NCBI GenBank assembly: GCA_027295475.1
Contig: JAPUKV010000097.1
Coordinates: 1-8,540, forward strand
DNA length: 8,540 nucleotides
Source: Pseudomonadota bacterium
GTDB lineage: Bacteria > Pseudomonadota > Gammaproteobacteria > Woeseiales > Woeseiaceae
Direction: 5' to 3'
Part shown: piece by piece, positions 1 through 7,987 of the stretch
How positions within the stretch are numbered: the first letter of the stretch is position 1
Layout: each line of letters starts with the position of its first letter
Notes under the pieces: generated by a model
Databases searched by the model: none
The model's input: the letters and a program-made list of their open reading frames with translations, nothing else
Told to the model about the DNA's origin: nothing
Made by a program: the position numbers and the translations under genes

Positions 1-2031
1 GTGCTGTTACTGGGCGCATTCGCCGCGGTGTTCGCCTTCGAGATATTGAATCGCCGCTGGCAGTGGCCGGGCGGCATTGTGAAGACATCCGGCACAACCG
101 CCTCCGTATTGCCTGGGTTCTTGCTGTTAGTTGCGGTGTTGACCGCAAGTCCTGTGGCGAAAGCTGACACGCCGTCACCGGCCATTCTCGAAGAACTTGA
201 AAAGCGCCTGCTTGCAGCACCGCCTTGTACGCCGAATTGTGCAGAGATCGTCGATGCGTCCGTTGTTGTCGGCGCCGGCGTACTGACAGTCAAGCTCGAG
301 CTGCACGCCCTGGAGGAGGTTGCCGTGCCGTTGCCAGGCTCGTTACAGGGCTGGCGGCCGGAGCAGATATTGCTCAATCGCGCACCGGCTACGCACGTCC
401 TTCGGCACAGCGATGACGTTCTTTGGATACGAGTCACCGAAGGGCGCCATCAATTGACACTCAAGGGCCCGATTCCCCCGGTGGACAGTCTCGAGCTGCC
501 GTTTCCGGTGCCGCCGCGGGTCATTCGAGCCGAGTCCGACACGTGGTTCATTGCGGGCATTCAGGATCGACGACTGTTGTCCGGATCATTGCAACTGACG
601 CGACTGCAACAGCAGGGTGAAGGCGATTCGACGACGCGCTGGGAAAGCAGTCGTTTTCCGGTATTCGTGCGCATTGAACGAGAGATAGGCATGGATCTCG
701 ACTGGTGGGTCACAACGACTGTCGTGCGGGTCGCCCCGCAGCAGGGCGCATTGACCTTGCAGATACCCTTGCTCGAGGGCGAGTCCATCACCAGTGAGGA
801 TTTCACGGTCACTGACGATGAGGTGCTCGTGACGATGAACCCCGGCCAGAACGCAGTACGTTGGCGGTCGATGCTGCCGAGACATTCACCACTGACGCTG
901 CAGGCGCGAGCAGACGGCCCGTGGAAAGAAGTGTGGCGATTCGCGGTTGGCAGCGTCTGGCATACAAACTTCAGCGGCGTTCCGGAGAGCGAATCAGAAT
1001 TCGATGACGGAGGTATCCGTGTGGCGGAATTCTATCCCCGGGCAGGCGAGACACTGACGCTCGACGCGGGCCGTCCCGAAGCGAGTCTCGGTACAACGCT
1101 GGCGTTCGATGCCGTCCATATGAAAACAAGCGTTGGTGGGCGGTCCCGCATGGTGAATCTGAGACTTGCCTACCGCAGCACGAGGGGCTCGCAACACGTC
1201 ATTCGATTGCCTGACGGTGCGGAGATAAGCTCCGTGTCGATCGATGGAAAAAACGAACCACTGCGCGCCGAATCGGGCGAACTGAGCATTCCAATACTGC
1301 CAGGCGAGCACAGCGTGAACATAGCCTGGCGGAATCAAAGGGTACTTGCTTATCGTGAGACTGTTCCCGATGTCGATCTTGCTGCGGCCGCCAGCAACAT
1401 CAACCTCTCCATCGAGCTGCCACACAATCGGTGGGTGCTTGCGACCAGCGGCCCGAGACTTGGCCCCGCTGTAATGTACTGGTCTGAACTGGCAGCGCTG
1501 GTTCTCTTTGCTTTGATTCTGGGTCGCATTAGAGTGACCCCATTGAACACGCGTCATTGGGTCCTCCTCGGGCTGGGCTTCAGTACTTTTTCGTGGTCGG
1601 TGCTGGCCGTGGTGGTGGTCTGGCTGCTGTCAACTGGCGCACGCCGCAACTGGAAACCCGATGTTTCATGGTGGCAGTTCAATTTACTGCAAGTAATCTT
1701 TGCAATGATCTCAGTGATTGCGCTTGCATCGATCGTAGTCAGCTTGCCGGGCGGCCTGCTCGGATCACCGGACATGCACATTGCCGGAAATGGGTCGGCC
1801 GGTAATACGCTGCGCTGGTTTGCAGACAGGAGCGACACCGTATTGCCTGGTGCGTCCGTTTTTTCACTGCCAATGTGGACCTACAAGGTTCTTATACTGG
1901 CCTGGGCCCTGTGGCTCAGTTTCGCTCTGCTGAGATGGCTGCCCTGGGTGTGGGGGTGTTTGACAAGCCAGGGTCTGTGGCAATCAAGACGAGGTCTGGA
2001 ATTGTCCGGATCCGCGAGCAAGGAGTCGTAA
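1..2031 (+). CDS. Large membrane protein of unknown function, C-terminal part (5' end outside window)
   Basis: I do not recognise this protein. The reading frame is open from the first base, so the GTG at position 1 is probably an internal valine codon and the gene likely starts upstream. The visible 676 residues begin in what looks like a membrane segment (about 1-15), followed by a second hydrophobic stretch (about 36-54, ending in a signal-like SPVAKAD). A large soluble, beta-strand-rich region of roughly 425 residues (55-480) follows. The tail has four probable membrane segments (about 491-510, 521-545, 562-588, 628-653) and a short Ser/Lys-rich end. Just after the second hydrophobic segment is a CTPNC (Cys76, Cys80) motif in a proline-rich context, which could be a disulfide or metal site. 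The soluble region contains three similar strand-turn segments (see findings). The stop codon directly abuts the next start codon, so the two genes are almost certainly co-transcribed. I infer an inner-membrane protein with a big periplasmic domain. Confidence 0.8.
   Translation: MLLLGAFAAVFAFEILNRRWQWPGGIVKTSGTTASVLPGFLLLVAVLTASPVAKADTPSPAILEELEKRLLAAPPCTPNCAEIVDASVVVGAGVLTVKLELHALEEVAVPLPGSLQGWRPEQILLNRAPATHVLRHSDDVLWIRVTEGRHQLTLKGPIPPVDSLELPFPVPPRVIRAESDTWFIAGIQDRRLLSGSLQLTRLQQQGEGDSTTRWESSRFPVFVRIEREIGMDLDWWVTTTVVRVAPQQGALTLQIPLLEGESITSEDFTVTDDEVLVTMNPGQNAVRWRSMLPRHSPLTLQARADGPWKEVWRFAVGSVWHTNFSGVPESESEFDDGGIRVAEFYPRAGETLTLDAGRPEASLGTTLAFDAVHMKTSVGGRSRMVNLRLAYRSTRGSQHVIRLPDGAEISSVSIDGKNEPLRAESGELSIPILPGEHSVNIAWRNQRVLAYRETVPDVDLAAAASNINLSIELPHNRWVLATSGPRLGPAVMYWSELAALVLFALILGRIRVTPLNTRHWVLLGLGFSTFSWSVLAVVVVWLLSTGARRNWKPDVSWWQFNLLQVIFAMISVIALASIVVSLPGGLLGSPDMHIAGNGSAGNTLRWFADRSDTVLPGASVFSLPMWTYKVLILAWALWLSFALLRWLPWVWGCLTSQGLWQSRRGLELSGSASKES
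2021..2025 (+). promoter_or_regulatory. Ribosome binding site for the DUF2238 gene
   Basis: AGGAG lies six bases before the ATG at 2032, inside the last codons of the preceding gene. It fixes the start at 2032 and indicates that the two genes are translated from one message. Confidence 0.75.
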
Positions 2032-2664
2032 ATGAATGCTGTATCGCCAGCCAGGCGATATGCCTGGATAAGTATATTCGTCGCCGTCCTGGTCTGGTCC
2101 GCCATCGACCCGAAGGATTATGCGACCTGGTTTCTCGAAGTCTTCCCAGCGCTGGTGGGTGCCGCAGTTCTTTGGTATACGCGCGACCTGTTTCCGCTAA
2201 CCCGGATGACCTACATCCTGATTCTCATTCATTGCATTATCCTGATCGTTGGTGGCCACTATACTTACGCGGAGGTCCCGCTGTTCGACTGGCTGAAGGA
2301 AGTATTTGATCTCGAGAGAAATAATTACGACAAACTTGGGCACTTCGTACAGGGATTCGTCCCGGCCATGATTGCGCGAGAAATCGTCGTGCGTCATCGC
2401 GTGTTCAACTATGCTGGATGGCGCGATTTTTTCATCGTCAGCTTTTGCTTAGGCGTAAGTGCACTTTACGAGATCGTTGAGTGGGTCGTCGCCCTGGCTT
2501 CGGAAGAGGCAGCCGAGTCGTTCCTGGGAACGCAGGGCTATGTCTGGGACACGCAATCCGATATGGCATATGCACTGGCTGGCGCAATCATCGCACTGGC
2601 GTTTCTCGGCCGCGCCCAGGATCGGCAACTCGAAGCCGCCGGCTATATAGAATCGTCGTCCTGA
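2032..2664 (+). CDS. yjdF: DUF2238 / YjdF-family integral membrane protein
   Basis: This 210-residue protein matches the DUF2238 family (E. coli YjdF type), whose biochemical role is unknown. About five or six hydrophobic segments are visible (roughly 11-23, 36-50, 59-75, 104-116, 132-152, 176-193). The family signature blocks are all present: GGHYTYAEVP (74-83), YDKLGHFVQGFVPA (99-112), ALYEIVEW (144-151), and FLGTQGYVWDTQSDM (164-178) followed by a small-residue membrane helix. The conserved His, Asp and Glu residues within or next to membrane segments (His76, Asp100, His104, Glu147, Glu150, Asp173, Asp177) suggest a metal- or proton-linked function, but that is inference. The start is set by an AGGAG six bases upstream, and the ATG immediately follows the TAA of the preceding gene. 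The next gene begins 21 bases after the stop. This is not the protein that gives its name to the Bacillus yjdF riboswitch. Length is about usual for the family. Confidence 0.88.
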   Translation: MNAVSPARRYAWISIFVAVLVWSAIDPKDYATWFLEVFPALVGAAVLWYTRDLFPLTRMTYILILIHCIILIVGGHYTYAEVPLFDWLKEVFDLERNNYDKLGHFVQGFVPAMIAREIVVRHRVFNYAGWRDFFIVSFCLGVSALYEIVEWVVALASEEAAESFLGTQGYVWDTQSDMAYALAGAIIALAFLGRAQDRQLEAAGYIESSS

Positions 2665-2685
2665 TTTCGCCACTCAAAAAACAGG

Positions 2686-3222
2686 ATGCGTCAAAACTAC
2701 ACGATTGAACTGGCAGCGGAGTCCCATCTGAGAGCAATACCCGCCATCGAGCAGGCGGCCGCCGCAATGTTTGCCGAAGTCGACCTGCCGTCCGAACTAC
2801 GTTTTCTCGTCACCGACAGAGAGACCCTGCTCGAGGCACGACGTGACGAGCGTTTATGGGTCGCGCTGGACGAACAGAAAAAGGCGGTCGGATTTGCTCT
2901 GGGGCGCGGCGTCGGTGTTTACGCGCATCTCGAGGAAATGGACGTGCATCCGGATCACGGCCGGCGGGGGATCGGCAGTCAGCTGCTGGGCGCCGTCATT
3001 AACTGGGCCAGGGCTGGCGGATTCCCGGGTATCACCTTGATTACATTTCGACACTTGCAGTGGAATGCGCCTTTCTATGCAAGACACGGCTTTGTTCAAC
3101 TCGATCATGAAGAGGCAAGCGGTGGCCTGCGTGAGCTGATTCGCGAAGAGGTCGAGGCGGGGCTCGAGCCGCGAAACCGGGTAGCAATGCTGTACCGTTT
3201 TCGATCGCACGATGGTTGCTAA
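2686..3222 (+). CDS. GNAT-family N-acetyltransferase
   Basis: This 178-residue protein has the GNAT fold signatures and should transfer an acetyl group from acetyl-CoA to an unknown amine substrate in the cytoplasm. The core strand and acetyl-CoA loop are visible at about 83-101: EEMDVHPDHGRRGIGSQLL. The usual Q/R-x-x-G-x-G pyrophosphate-binding motif reads GRRGIG (92-97), so the first position is Gly rather than Gln/Arg. The C-terminal half has the typical N-A-P-F-Y-x-R-x-G-F element (127-136), where the tyrosine often acts as general acid. A Glu-rich stretch (about 142-161) after this motif is less standard. The start ATG has only a weak upstream GG and an A-rich leader. No other ATG near it would keep the N-terminal strand. 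It lies 21 bases after the DUF2238 gene and probably belongs to the same operon. Substrate cannot be inferred from the context. Confidence 0.88.
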   Translation: MRQNYTIELAAESHLRAIPAIEQAAAAMFAEVDLPSELRFLVTDRETLLEARRDERLWVALDEQKKAVGFALGRGVGVYAHLEEMDVHPDHGRRGIGSQLLGAVINWARAGGFPGITLITFRHLQWNAPFYARHGFVQLDHEEASGGLRELIREEVEAGLEPRNRVAMLYRFRSHDGC

Positions 3223-3260
3223 CGACAAAGGGAACCTCCAAGAACCGCCGCAGGGGTCCT

Positions 3261-6113
3261 TCAGGCCCGATCGCGTTGCCTGTTGTCCGCGGTGGCGAGC
3301 ATCCGCTTGAGGTACTGACCAGTGAATGAACCATCATTTGCCGCGACGTCCTCCGGGGTTCCCGCTGCAATGATTTCTCCGCCGCCATCGCCGCCTTCCG
3401 GCCCAAGATCGATAACCCAGTCCGCCGTTTTGATGACGTCGAGATTGTGCTCGATGACGACGACGGTATTTCCCTTGTCGCGAAGACGGTGCAGCACTGC
3501 AAGCAGGTGTTCGATGTCGTGAAAGTGCAGCCCGGTGGTCGGTTCGTCGAGAATATAGAGCGTGCTGCCGGTGTCCCGCTTTGACAGTTCCTTTGCAAGT
3601 TTGACGCGCTGGGCTTCACCACCGGACAAGGTGGTCGCGTTCTGACCGAGCTTCACATACGACAGGCCGACGTCCAGTAGTGTCTGCAATTTTTTCGCAA
3701 CGACGGGCACGTTACGGAAAAACTCGGCAGCATCTTCAACAGTCATGTCGAGCACTTCATGGATATTGCGGCCCTTGTAGCGGATCTCCAGCGTCTCCCG
3801 GTTGTATCGCTTGCTGCGGCAAACATCACAGGGAACGTATATATCGGGCAGGAAGTGCATTTCGACTTTGATTACGCCGTCGCCCTGACAGGCTTCGCAT
3901 CTGCCGCCTTTGACGTTGAAACTGAATCGCCCCGGCATGTAGCCGCGCGACCGGGCTTCCTGGGTACCGGCAAATAGTTCGCGTATCGGTGTGAACAAGC
4001 CGCTATAAGTTGCCGGGTTCGAGCGCGGCGTTCGTCCGATCGGGCTTTGACTGATGTCGATGACGCGATCGATGAATTCAAGGCCGACAATCTCATCATG
4101 AGGTGCCGGATTGCGGCTAGCGCGGTTAATGTGCTCTGCGGCGGCTTTGTATAAGGTGTCGTTAACGAGTGTTGACTTGCCGGAGCCTGATACGCCTGTA
4201 ACGCAGGTCATCAGGCCGATCGGTATTTCGGCATTGATGGACTTGAGGTTATTGCCGCGCGCGCCGCGTATCGACAATTGGCGCTTCCTGTGCGGTGCAA
4301 CACGGTTTTCCGGCACGGCGATGCAGCGTCGTCCCGAAAGGTACTGGCCGGTCAGCGACTGCGCGTTCTCCAGGATCGTCGCCGGAGGCCCTTCGGCGAC
4401 GACCTGTCCACCATGCACGCCGGCTCCCGGACCAAGGTCGACGACGTGATCGGCGGCCATGATGGCTTCCTCGTCATGCTCGACGACGATAACGGTGTTG
4501 CCGATGTCCCGTAGATGCAGCAGCGTGCTCAGGAGTCGCTTGTTATCGCGCTGGTGCAGGCCGATGGATGGTTCGTCAAGGATGTACATGACGCCGACGA
4601 GACCGGAGCCGATCTGACTTGCCAGCCTGATGCGTTGTGCCTCGCCGCCGGAAAGCGTTTCAGCACTGCGATTGATCGAAAGATAATCGAGGCCGACGTC
4701 GCTCAGGAATCCAAGCCGTTCGCTGATCTCCTTGACGATCCTGTCCGCAATCGTTGCGCGCCAGCCTTCGAGTTTCATCTCTTCGAAAAACGCCTTGGCA
4801 CGGCCGACCGACATTGCAGTGATTTCGGGGAGTGCCAGGTCCGTGATGAAGACATTGCGGGCCGAGCGATTCAGCCGCGTTCCGCCGCACTCGGGACAGA
4901 GCTGGCTGTTCAGGAAGCGTGCGAGCTCCTCGCGGACGGCGCCCGACTCGGTCTCCCTGTAGCGGCGGTCCAGATTAGGGATAACACCTTCGAAGCGGTG
5001 CTGTTGCCGGATCTGCATGCCGCGTGAATTGGCATAATTAAACTCGACCTTCTCCTTGCCGCTGCCGAAAAGCACGACCTGGCGAATGCGATCAGGCAAT
5101 TCGCAAAAAGGCGTCTCGATATCGAAATCGTAATGAGCGGCAAGACTCTGGATCATCTGAAAGTAGTAAGTCGTCTTGCGGTCCCATCCGCGAATGGCGC
5201 CGCCGGCAAGCGACAAATCTGAATTCACGACAACCCGGTCCGGGTCGAAGAACTGCTTCACGCCGAGACCATCACATCCGGGGCACGCGCCGCTCGGGTT
5301 GTTAAATGAGAAAAGACGTGGTTCCAGTTCGGCCAGGCTGTAGCCGCATATTTTGCAGGCAAACCGGTCGGAAAATACCAGTTCCTCATCGTTTCCCGGT
5401 TCGATCCAGGCGACCCGGGCGACGCCGTCTGCCAGGCGCAATGCAGTCTCGAACGATTCTGCGAGTCGGAGCCTTGCGTCGGCTTTGATTTTGAATCTGT
5501 CGACGACGACGTCGATGTTGTGCTTGCGCCGGAGTTCCAGTTTTGGCGGATCGTCGAGTTCACAGACCTCGCCGTTGATGCGCGCGCGAATGAACCCCTG
5601 CGCCTTCAAGTCCTGCATAAGGTGTACGTGTTCGCCTTTCCGATTCGCGACGACAGGTGCAAGCAGCATCAGGCGCGTACCCGCGGCAATTGTGAGCACC
5701 TGGTCGACCATCTGGCTGACAGTCTGCGCCTCGAGCGTAACGCCGTGGTCCGGGCAACGTGGGGTACCGGCGCGCGCAAATAGCAGACGCAGGTAATCGT
5801 AAATCTCCGTAACCGTACCAACGGTCGAGCGCGGGTTGTGCGAAGTGGACTTTTGTACGATCGAAATAGCGGGCGACAATCCATCGATATGATCGACGTC
5901 CGGTTTTTCCATCATCGAAAGGAACTGTCTGGCGTATGCCGACAAAGACTCGACATAGCGCCGCTGGCCCTCGGCGTAAATTGTGTCAAAAGCGAGCGAC
6001 GACTTGCCGGATCCGGACAGGCCGGTAAAAACGATCAGCTTGTCGCGCGGCAGCCTCAAGTCCAGGTTCTTGAGGTTGTGCGTTCTCGCGCCGCGAATGT
6101 CTATGTATTTCAT
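3261..6113 (-). CDS. uvrA: UvrABC excinuclease subunit A (damage-recognition ATPase)
   Basis: UvrA dimerises, binds UvrB and scans DNA for bulky lesions in nucleotide excision repair. The 950-residue product (E. coli about 940) has two ABC ATPase modules. Module 1 has Walker [10 protein letters not shown] (31-39), signature LSGGEAQR (487-494) and Walker [12 protein letters not shown] (510-520). Module 2 has Walker [10 protein letters not shown] (640-648), signature LSGGEAQR (829-836) and Walker [13 protein letters not shown] (852-863). Zinc site cysteines are visible at 253/256/277/280 and 739/742/762/765, and an extra CPEC pair at 406/409. An intact UvrB-binding and DNA-insertion region is expected between the first Walker A and signature. 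I chose the ATG at 6113 because the family begins [17 protein letters not shown]. The frame stays open to 6203, but that longer start would overlap the neighbouring gene and adds 30 atypical residues. No strong ribosome binding site is seen. A promoter is proposed 34-63 bases upstream. All key residues look intact. Confidence 0.98.
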   Translation of the reverse strand: MKYIDIRGARTHNLKNLDLRLPRDKLIVFTGLSGSGKSSLAFDTIYAEGQRRYVESLSAYARQFLSMMEKPDVDHIDGLSPAISIVQKSTSHNPRSTVGTVTEIYDYLRLLFARAGTPRCPDHGVTLEAQTVSQMVDQVLTIAAGTRLMLLAPVVANRKGEHVHLMQDLKAQGFIRARINGEVCELDDPPKLELRRKHNIDVVVDRFKIKADARLRLAESFETALRLADGVARVAWIEPGNDEELVFSDRFACKICGYSLAELEPRLFSFNNPSGACPGCDGLGVKQFFDPDRVVVNSDLSLAGGAIRGWDRKTTYYFQMIQSLAAHYDFDIETPFCELPDRIRQVVLFGSGKEKVEFNYANSRGMQIRQQHRFEGVIPNLDRRYRETESGAVREELARFLNSQLCPECGGTRLNRSARNVFITDLALPEITAMSVGRAKAFFEEMKLEGWRATIADRIVKEISERLGFLSDVGLDYLSINRSAETLSGGEAQRIRLASQIGSGLVGVMYILDEPSIGLHQRDNKRLLSTLLHLRDIGNTVIVVEHDEEAIMAADHVVDLGPGAGVHGGQVVAEGPPATILENAQSLTGQYLSGRRCIAVPENRVAPHRKRQLSIRGARGNNLKSINAEIPIGLMTCVTGVSGSGKSTLVNDTLYKAAAEHINRASRNPAPHDEIVGLEFIDRVIDISQSPIGRTPRSNPATYSGLFTPIRELFAGTQEARSRGYMPGRFSFNVKGGRCEACQGDGVIKVEMHFLPDIYVPCDVCRSKRYNRETLEIRYKGRNIHEVLDMTVEDAAEFFRNVPVVAKKLQTLLDVGLSYVKLGQNATTLSGGEAQRVKLAKELSKRDTGSTLYILDEPTTGLHFHDIEHLLAVLHRLRDKGNTVVVIEHNLDVIKTADWVIDLGPEGGDGGGEIIAAGTPEDVAANDGSFTGQYLKRMLATADNRQRDRA

Positions 6114-6146
6114 GAAGGTTCTGCAGTGAACGCCGAACAACCTGCT

Positions 6147-6176
6147 AATATACGCCGCCGCGTCAGTCTTGCGCAA
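6147..6176 (-). promoter_or_regulatory. Probable sigma70 promoter of uvrA
   Basis: Read on the minus strand, TTGCGC (6176-6171) and TATATT (6152-6147) are separated by 18 bases. They match the -35 consensus partly and the -10 consensus at five of six positions. Transcription would begin near 6140, giving a leader of about 27 bases before the uvrA ATG. The same AT-rich block read on the plus strand gives TGCTAATAT (6143-6151), a possible extended -10 for the divergent transporter gene, but no good -35 goes with it. No LexA-type CTG-N10-CAG site is seen between 6114 and 6193. Called by eye. Confidence 0.45.
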
Positions 6177-6193
6177 AGGCACGTGACGTCTAA

Positions 6194-7396
6194 ATGACAA
6201 CAAGCAACGAATACAGCGCTGTTCTGCACGAAATGCTGCCGCAAGAGCGGCATGCAGTCGCCGTTATTGCGCTGGTCGCGATGTGCCGCATGTTTGGTCT
6301 GTTCGCGCTGTTGCCCGTGTTGTCCCTATTCGCAGCAGATCTCAAGGGCGCGACACCGATCCTGGTCGGCCTGGCCGTCGGCGGGTACGGACTCACGCAG
6401 GCATCCCTGCAGATTCCCTTCGGTTTGCTGTCGGATCGGATCGGCCGCCTGCCGGTCATCATTTTCGGTCTGGCGCTGTTCGCGGCCGGCAGTATTCTCG
6501 CGGGATTGAGTGACACGATCGCGGGCGTCATCGCGGGCCGGTTCCTGCAAGGGGCTGGTGCCATCTCAGCGACCTTGACCGCCTTGATGGCGGACGCGAC
6601 CCGGGAACAGGTCAGGACGCGCACGATGGCTGTGCTCGGCATCGGCATTGGCGCGTCATTTCTGCTGGCGCTGATTATCGGCCCCATCATTGCCGGACAA
6701 AGCGGGGTCCGCTCACTGTTCTGGATCGCCGCCGGTCTCGCGCTCGTGGCGGGCCTCTTGCTGATGGCGTTGCCTGCCGGCATAGAGAAGCCGAAAGCTT
6801 CGGCATATTTGCGGCCGGCTGCGGTTTTGCGTCCCGAACTGCTTCGCCTTGATCTCTATATCTTCGTATTGCACGCGCTTCTCACGGCAAGTTTTGTGGC
6901 ATTGCCTTTCCTGATCCGTAATCGCCTTGATCTTGCCCTGACGGAACATTGGAAAATCTACGTTGGTGCCCTGATCGTGTCGCTGGCGGGGACCATTCCA
7001 CTGATTCTCGTGGATGACAGGCGCGGCCGTGCGGGAACAATCGGACTGGCGATTAGCTTGCTTGTCATCGGGCAGCTGATCCTGGCGTTCGGCAGTTTCG
7101 CCGTGTTACCTGTGTTGATTGCCCTGGCGGTGTTTTTCGCCGGCTTTAATTTTCTCGAGGCAGGGCTGCCGGCGCGTCTGTCGATCCTTGCAGACGGTGA
7201 GCTCCGGGGCGCATCCCTCGGTGTTTTCTCGAGTTCTCAATTCCTCGGCGCATTTGCCGGCGGCCTGATTGGCGGGGCTTTCCTGGCCGGCGGGGAGCCG
7301 TCTCGGGTATTCATAGCCTGCGCGTCTCTGGCCGGCGTCTGGCTGCTTATCCATCAGCTCGGCGGTCCCGGGCCGGGACAGCAGAAAAAGTCCTGA
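6194..7396 (+). CDS. YajR-like major facilitator superfamily transporter lacking the C-terminal YAM domain
   Basis: This 400-residue inner-membrane protein has the alternating hydrophobic pattern of a 12-helix MFS transporter, probably a proton-coupled exporter. It resembles E. coli YajR strikingly: [20 protein letters not shown] (15-34) aligns without gaps to the YajR N-terminus as I recall it, [21 protein letters not shown] (64-84) contains MFS motif A (77-88), and [10 protein letters not shown] (115-124), EHWKIYVG (251-258) and [15 protein letters not shown] (343-357) match characteristic YajR blocks. The protein ends about 10 residues after the last helix with [10 protein letters not shown], so YajR's cytoplasmic YAM domain (about 65 residues) is missing. 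The ATG at 6194 follows an in-frame TAA directly, so it is the earliest possible start. An alternative ATG at 6233 would match YajR's N-terminus more closely. Neither has a clear ribosome binding site. It lies divergent to uvrA and upstream of ssb, an order also found in Pseudomonas. Substrate is unknown. Confidence 0.92.
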   Translation: MTTSNEYSAVLHEMLPQERHAVAVIALVAMCRMFGLFALLPVLSLFAADLKGATPILVGLAVGGYGLTQASLQIPFGLLSDRIGRLPVIIFGLALFAAGSILAGLSDTIAGVIAGRFLQGAGAISATLTALMADATREQVRTRTMAVLGIGIGASFLLALIIGPIIAGQSGVRSLFWIAAGLALVAGLLLMALPAGIEKPKASAYLRPAAVLRPELLRLDLYIFVLHALLTASFVALPFLIRNRLDLALTEHWKIYVGALIVSLAGTIPLILVDDRRGRAGTIGLAISLLVIGQLILAFGSFAVLPVLIALAVFFAGFNFLEAGLPARLSILADGELRGASLGVFSSSQFLGAFAGGLIGGAFLAGGEPSRVFIACASLAGVWLLIHQLGGPGPGQQKKS

Positions 7397-7403
7397 AACG
7401 GTG

Positions 7404-7431
7404 CGATTTCCGGTCAAACAGCCGGAAATCG
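7404..7431 (+). terminator. Hairpin after the transporter gene, possible terminator
   Basis: CGATTTCCGG (7404-7413) and CCGGAAATCG (7422-7431) form a perfect 10-base stem with an 8-base loop, starting 7 bases after the transporter stop codon. The position suits a transcription terminator. However, the following bases (GACTGGTATTTGG) lack a real T-run, so it may be a weak terminator, an RNA-stability hairpin, or a protein-binding site. Confidence 0.45.
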
Positions 7432-7453
7432 GACTGGTATTTGGTGAGGCAGG

Positions 7454-7521
7454 GCCTAAAATAGGCACCCCTCGCGCACGAGGTCGCGCCAATGCCCCGG
7501 CATTTAGGATGGCGTCATAAT
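7454..7521 (+). promoter_or_regulatory. Inverted-repeat-rich leader and probable promoter region of ssb
   Basis: Three short inverted repeats follow one another: GCCTA-AAA-TAGGC (7454-7466), CCTCG-CGCA-CGAGG (7470-7483) and AATGC-CCCG-GCATT (7491-7504). In addition, CCTAAA (7455-7460) could pair with TTTAGG (7503-7508) as an alternative. A CATAAT (7516-7521) matches the -10 consensus at five of six positions, but no convincing -35 lies at the right distance, so the ssb promoter placement is tentative. No LexA-type CTG-N10-CAG box was found between 7397 and 7555. Confidence 0.3.
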
Positions 7522-7543
7522 CGAGCAATACATCACTAATAAC

Positions 7544-7548
7544 AGGGA
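7544..7548 (+). promoter_or_regulatory. Ribosome binding site of ssb
   Basis: AGGGA lies seven bases before the ATG at 7556, a good position though only a partial match to AGGAGG. It supports the start of ssb that also fits the conserved [15 protein letters not shown] beginning. Confidence 0.6.
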
Positions 7549-7555
7549 ACCAGCT

Positions 7556-7987
7556 ATGGCCCGCGGAGTAAATAAAGTAATCGTCATCGGTAATCTCGGC
7601 CAGGATCCCGAGACCCGGTACATGCCGAGCGGATCGGCCGTGACCAATTTGCGTGTTGCGACCAACGAATCGTGGAAGGACAAGCAGACGGGAGAGCAAA
7701 AGGACCGCACCGAATGGCATCGTGTGGCAATGTTCGGGCGGCTGGCCGAAATCGCGGCAGAGTATCTGCGTAAAGGTTCTCAGGTATATATAGAAGGAAA
7801 GCTGCGCACACGGAAATGGCAGGATAAAGACGGTAACGATCGTTATACGACCGAGATCGTTGCCGATGAAATGCAAATGCTCGGCGGCAGGTCGGGCGGC
7901 GGCGCGCCGGCCATGAGCGATTCCCCTCCGGCAAGTGCCGATGCGCAGCCATCCGGGGATGACTTCGACGACGACATTCCGTTCTAG
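7556..7987 (+). CDS. ssb: Single-stranded DNA-binding protein SSB
   Basis: SSB binds exposed single-stranded DNA as a tetramer during replication, recombination and repair, and recruits partner proteins through its C-terminal tip. The 143-residue product has the OB-fold domain at about 1-109, starting [19 protein letters not shown]. The aromatic DNA-stacking residues of the E. coli protein are all present at the same numbers: Trp40, Trp54, Phe60 and Trp88. A short linker rich in Gly, Ala, Ser and Pro (110-134) leads to the acidic end DDFDDDIPF, the canonical partner-binding tip. The linker is much shorter than in E. coli SSB (178 residues in total), so the whole protein is compact but complete. 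The gene follows the transporter gene by 159 bases, with its own leader and ribosome binding site, so it is probably transcribed at least partly on its own. Confidence 0.97.
   Translation: MARGVNKVIVIGNLGQDPETRYMPSGSAVTNLRVATNESWKDKQTGEQKDRTEWHRVAMFGRLAEIAAEYLRKGSQVYIEGKLRTRKWQDKDGNDRYTTEIVADEMQMLGGRSGGGAPAMSDSPPASADAQPSGDDFDDDIPF

Noticed and set aside
994..1557. 187-codon open frame on the minus strand inside the large membrane protein gene
   Set aside because: Antisense to a well-supported frame, with no domain, no membrane pattern and no upstream signals.
3223..3260. Possible bidirectional terminator between the GNAT gene and uvrA
   Set aside because: Only an imperfect pairing of GGAACCTCC with GGGGTCCTT is seen, and there is no T-run on either strand.
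3041..3622. 193-codon minus-strand frame across the end of uvrA and the GNAT gene
   Set aside because: It runs in a different frame through the conserved UvrA C-terminus and has low-complexity Ser/Thr/Arg composition, so it is a shadow of real genes.
4515..5027. 170-codon plus-strand frame inside uvrA
   Set aside because: Fully antisense to the conserved ABC signature and zinc regions of UvrA, with no recognisable protein family.
6114..6203. 30-residue N-terminal extension of UvrA starting at 6203
   Set aside because: It would overlap the start of the divergent transporter gene and its promoter, and the family begins at [17 protein letters not shown].
7434..7452. CTG...CAG pair upstream of ssb as a LexA box
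   Set aside because: The half-sites are 13 bases apart instead of 10, and the inner bases do not match the CTGT-N8-ACAG pattern.
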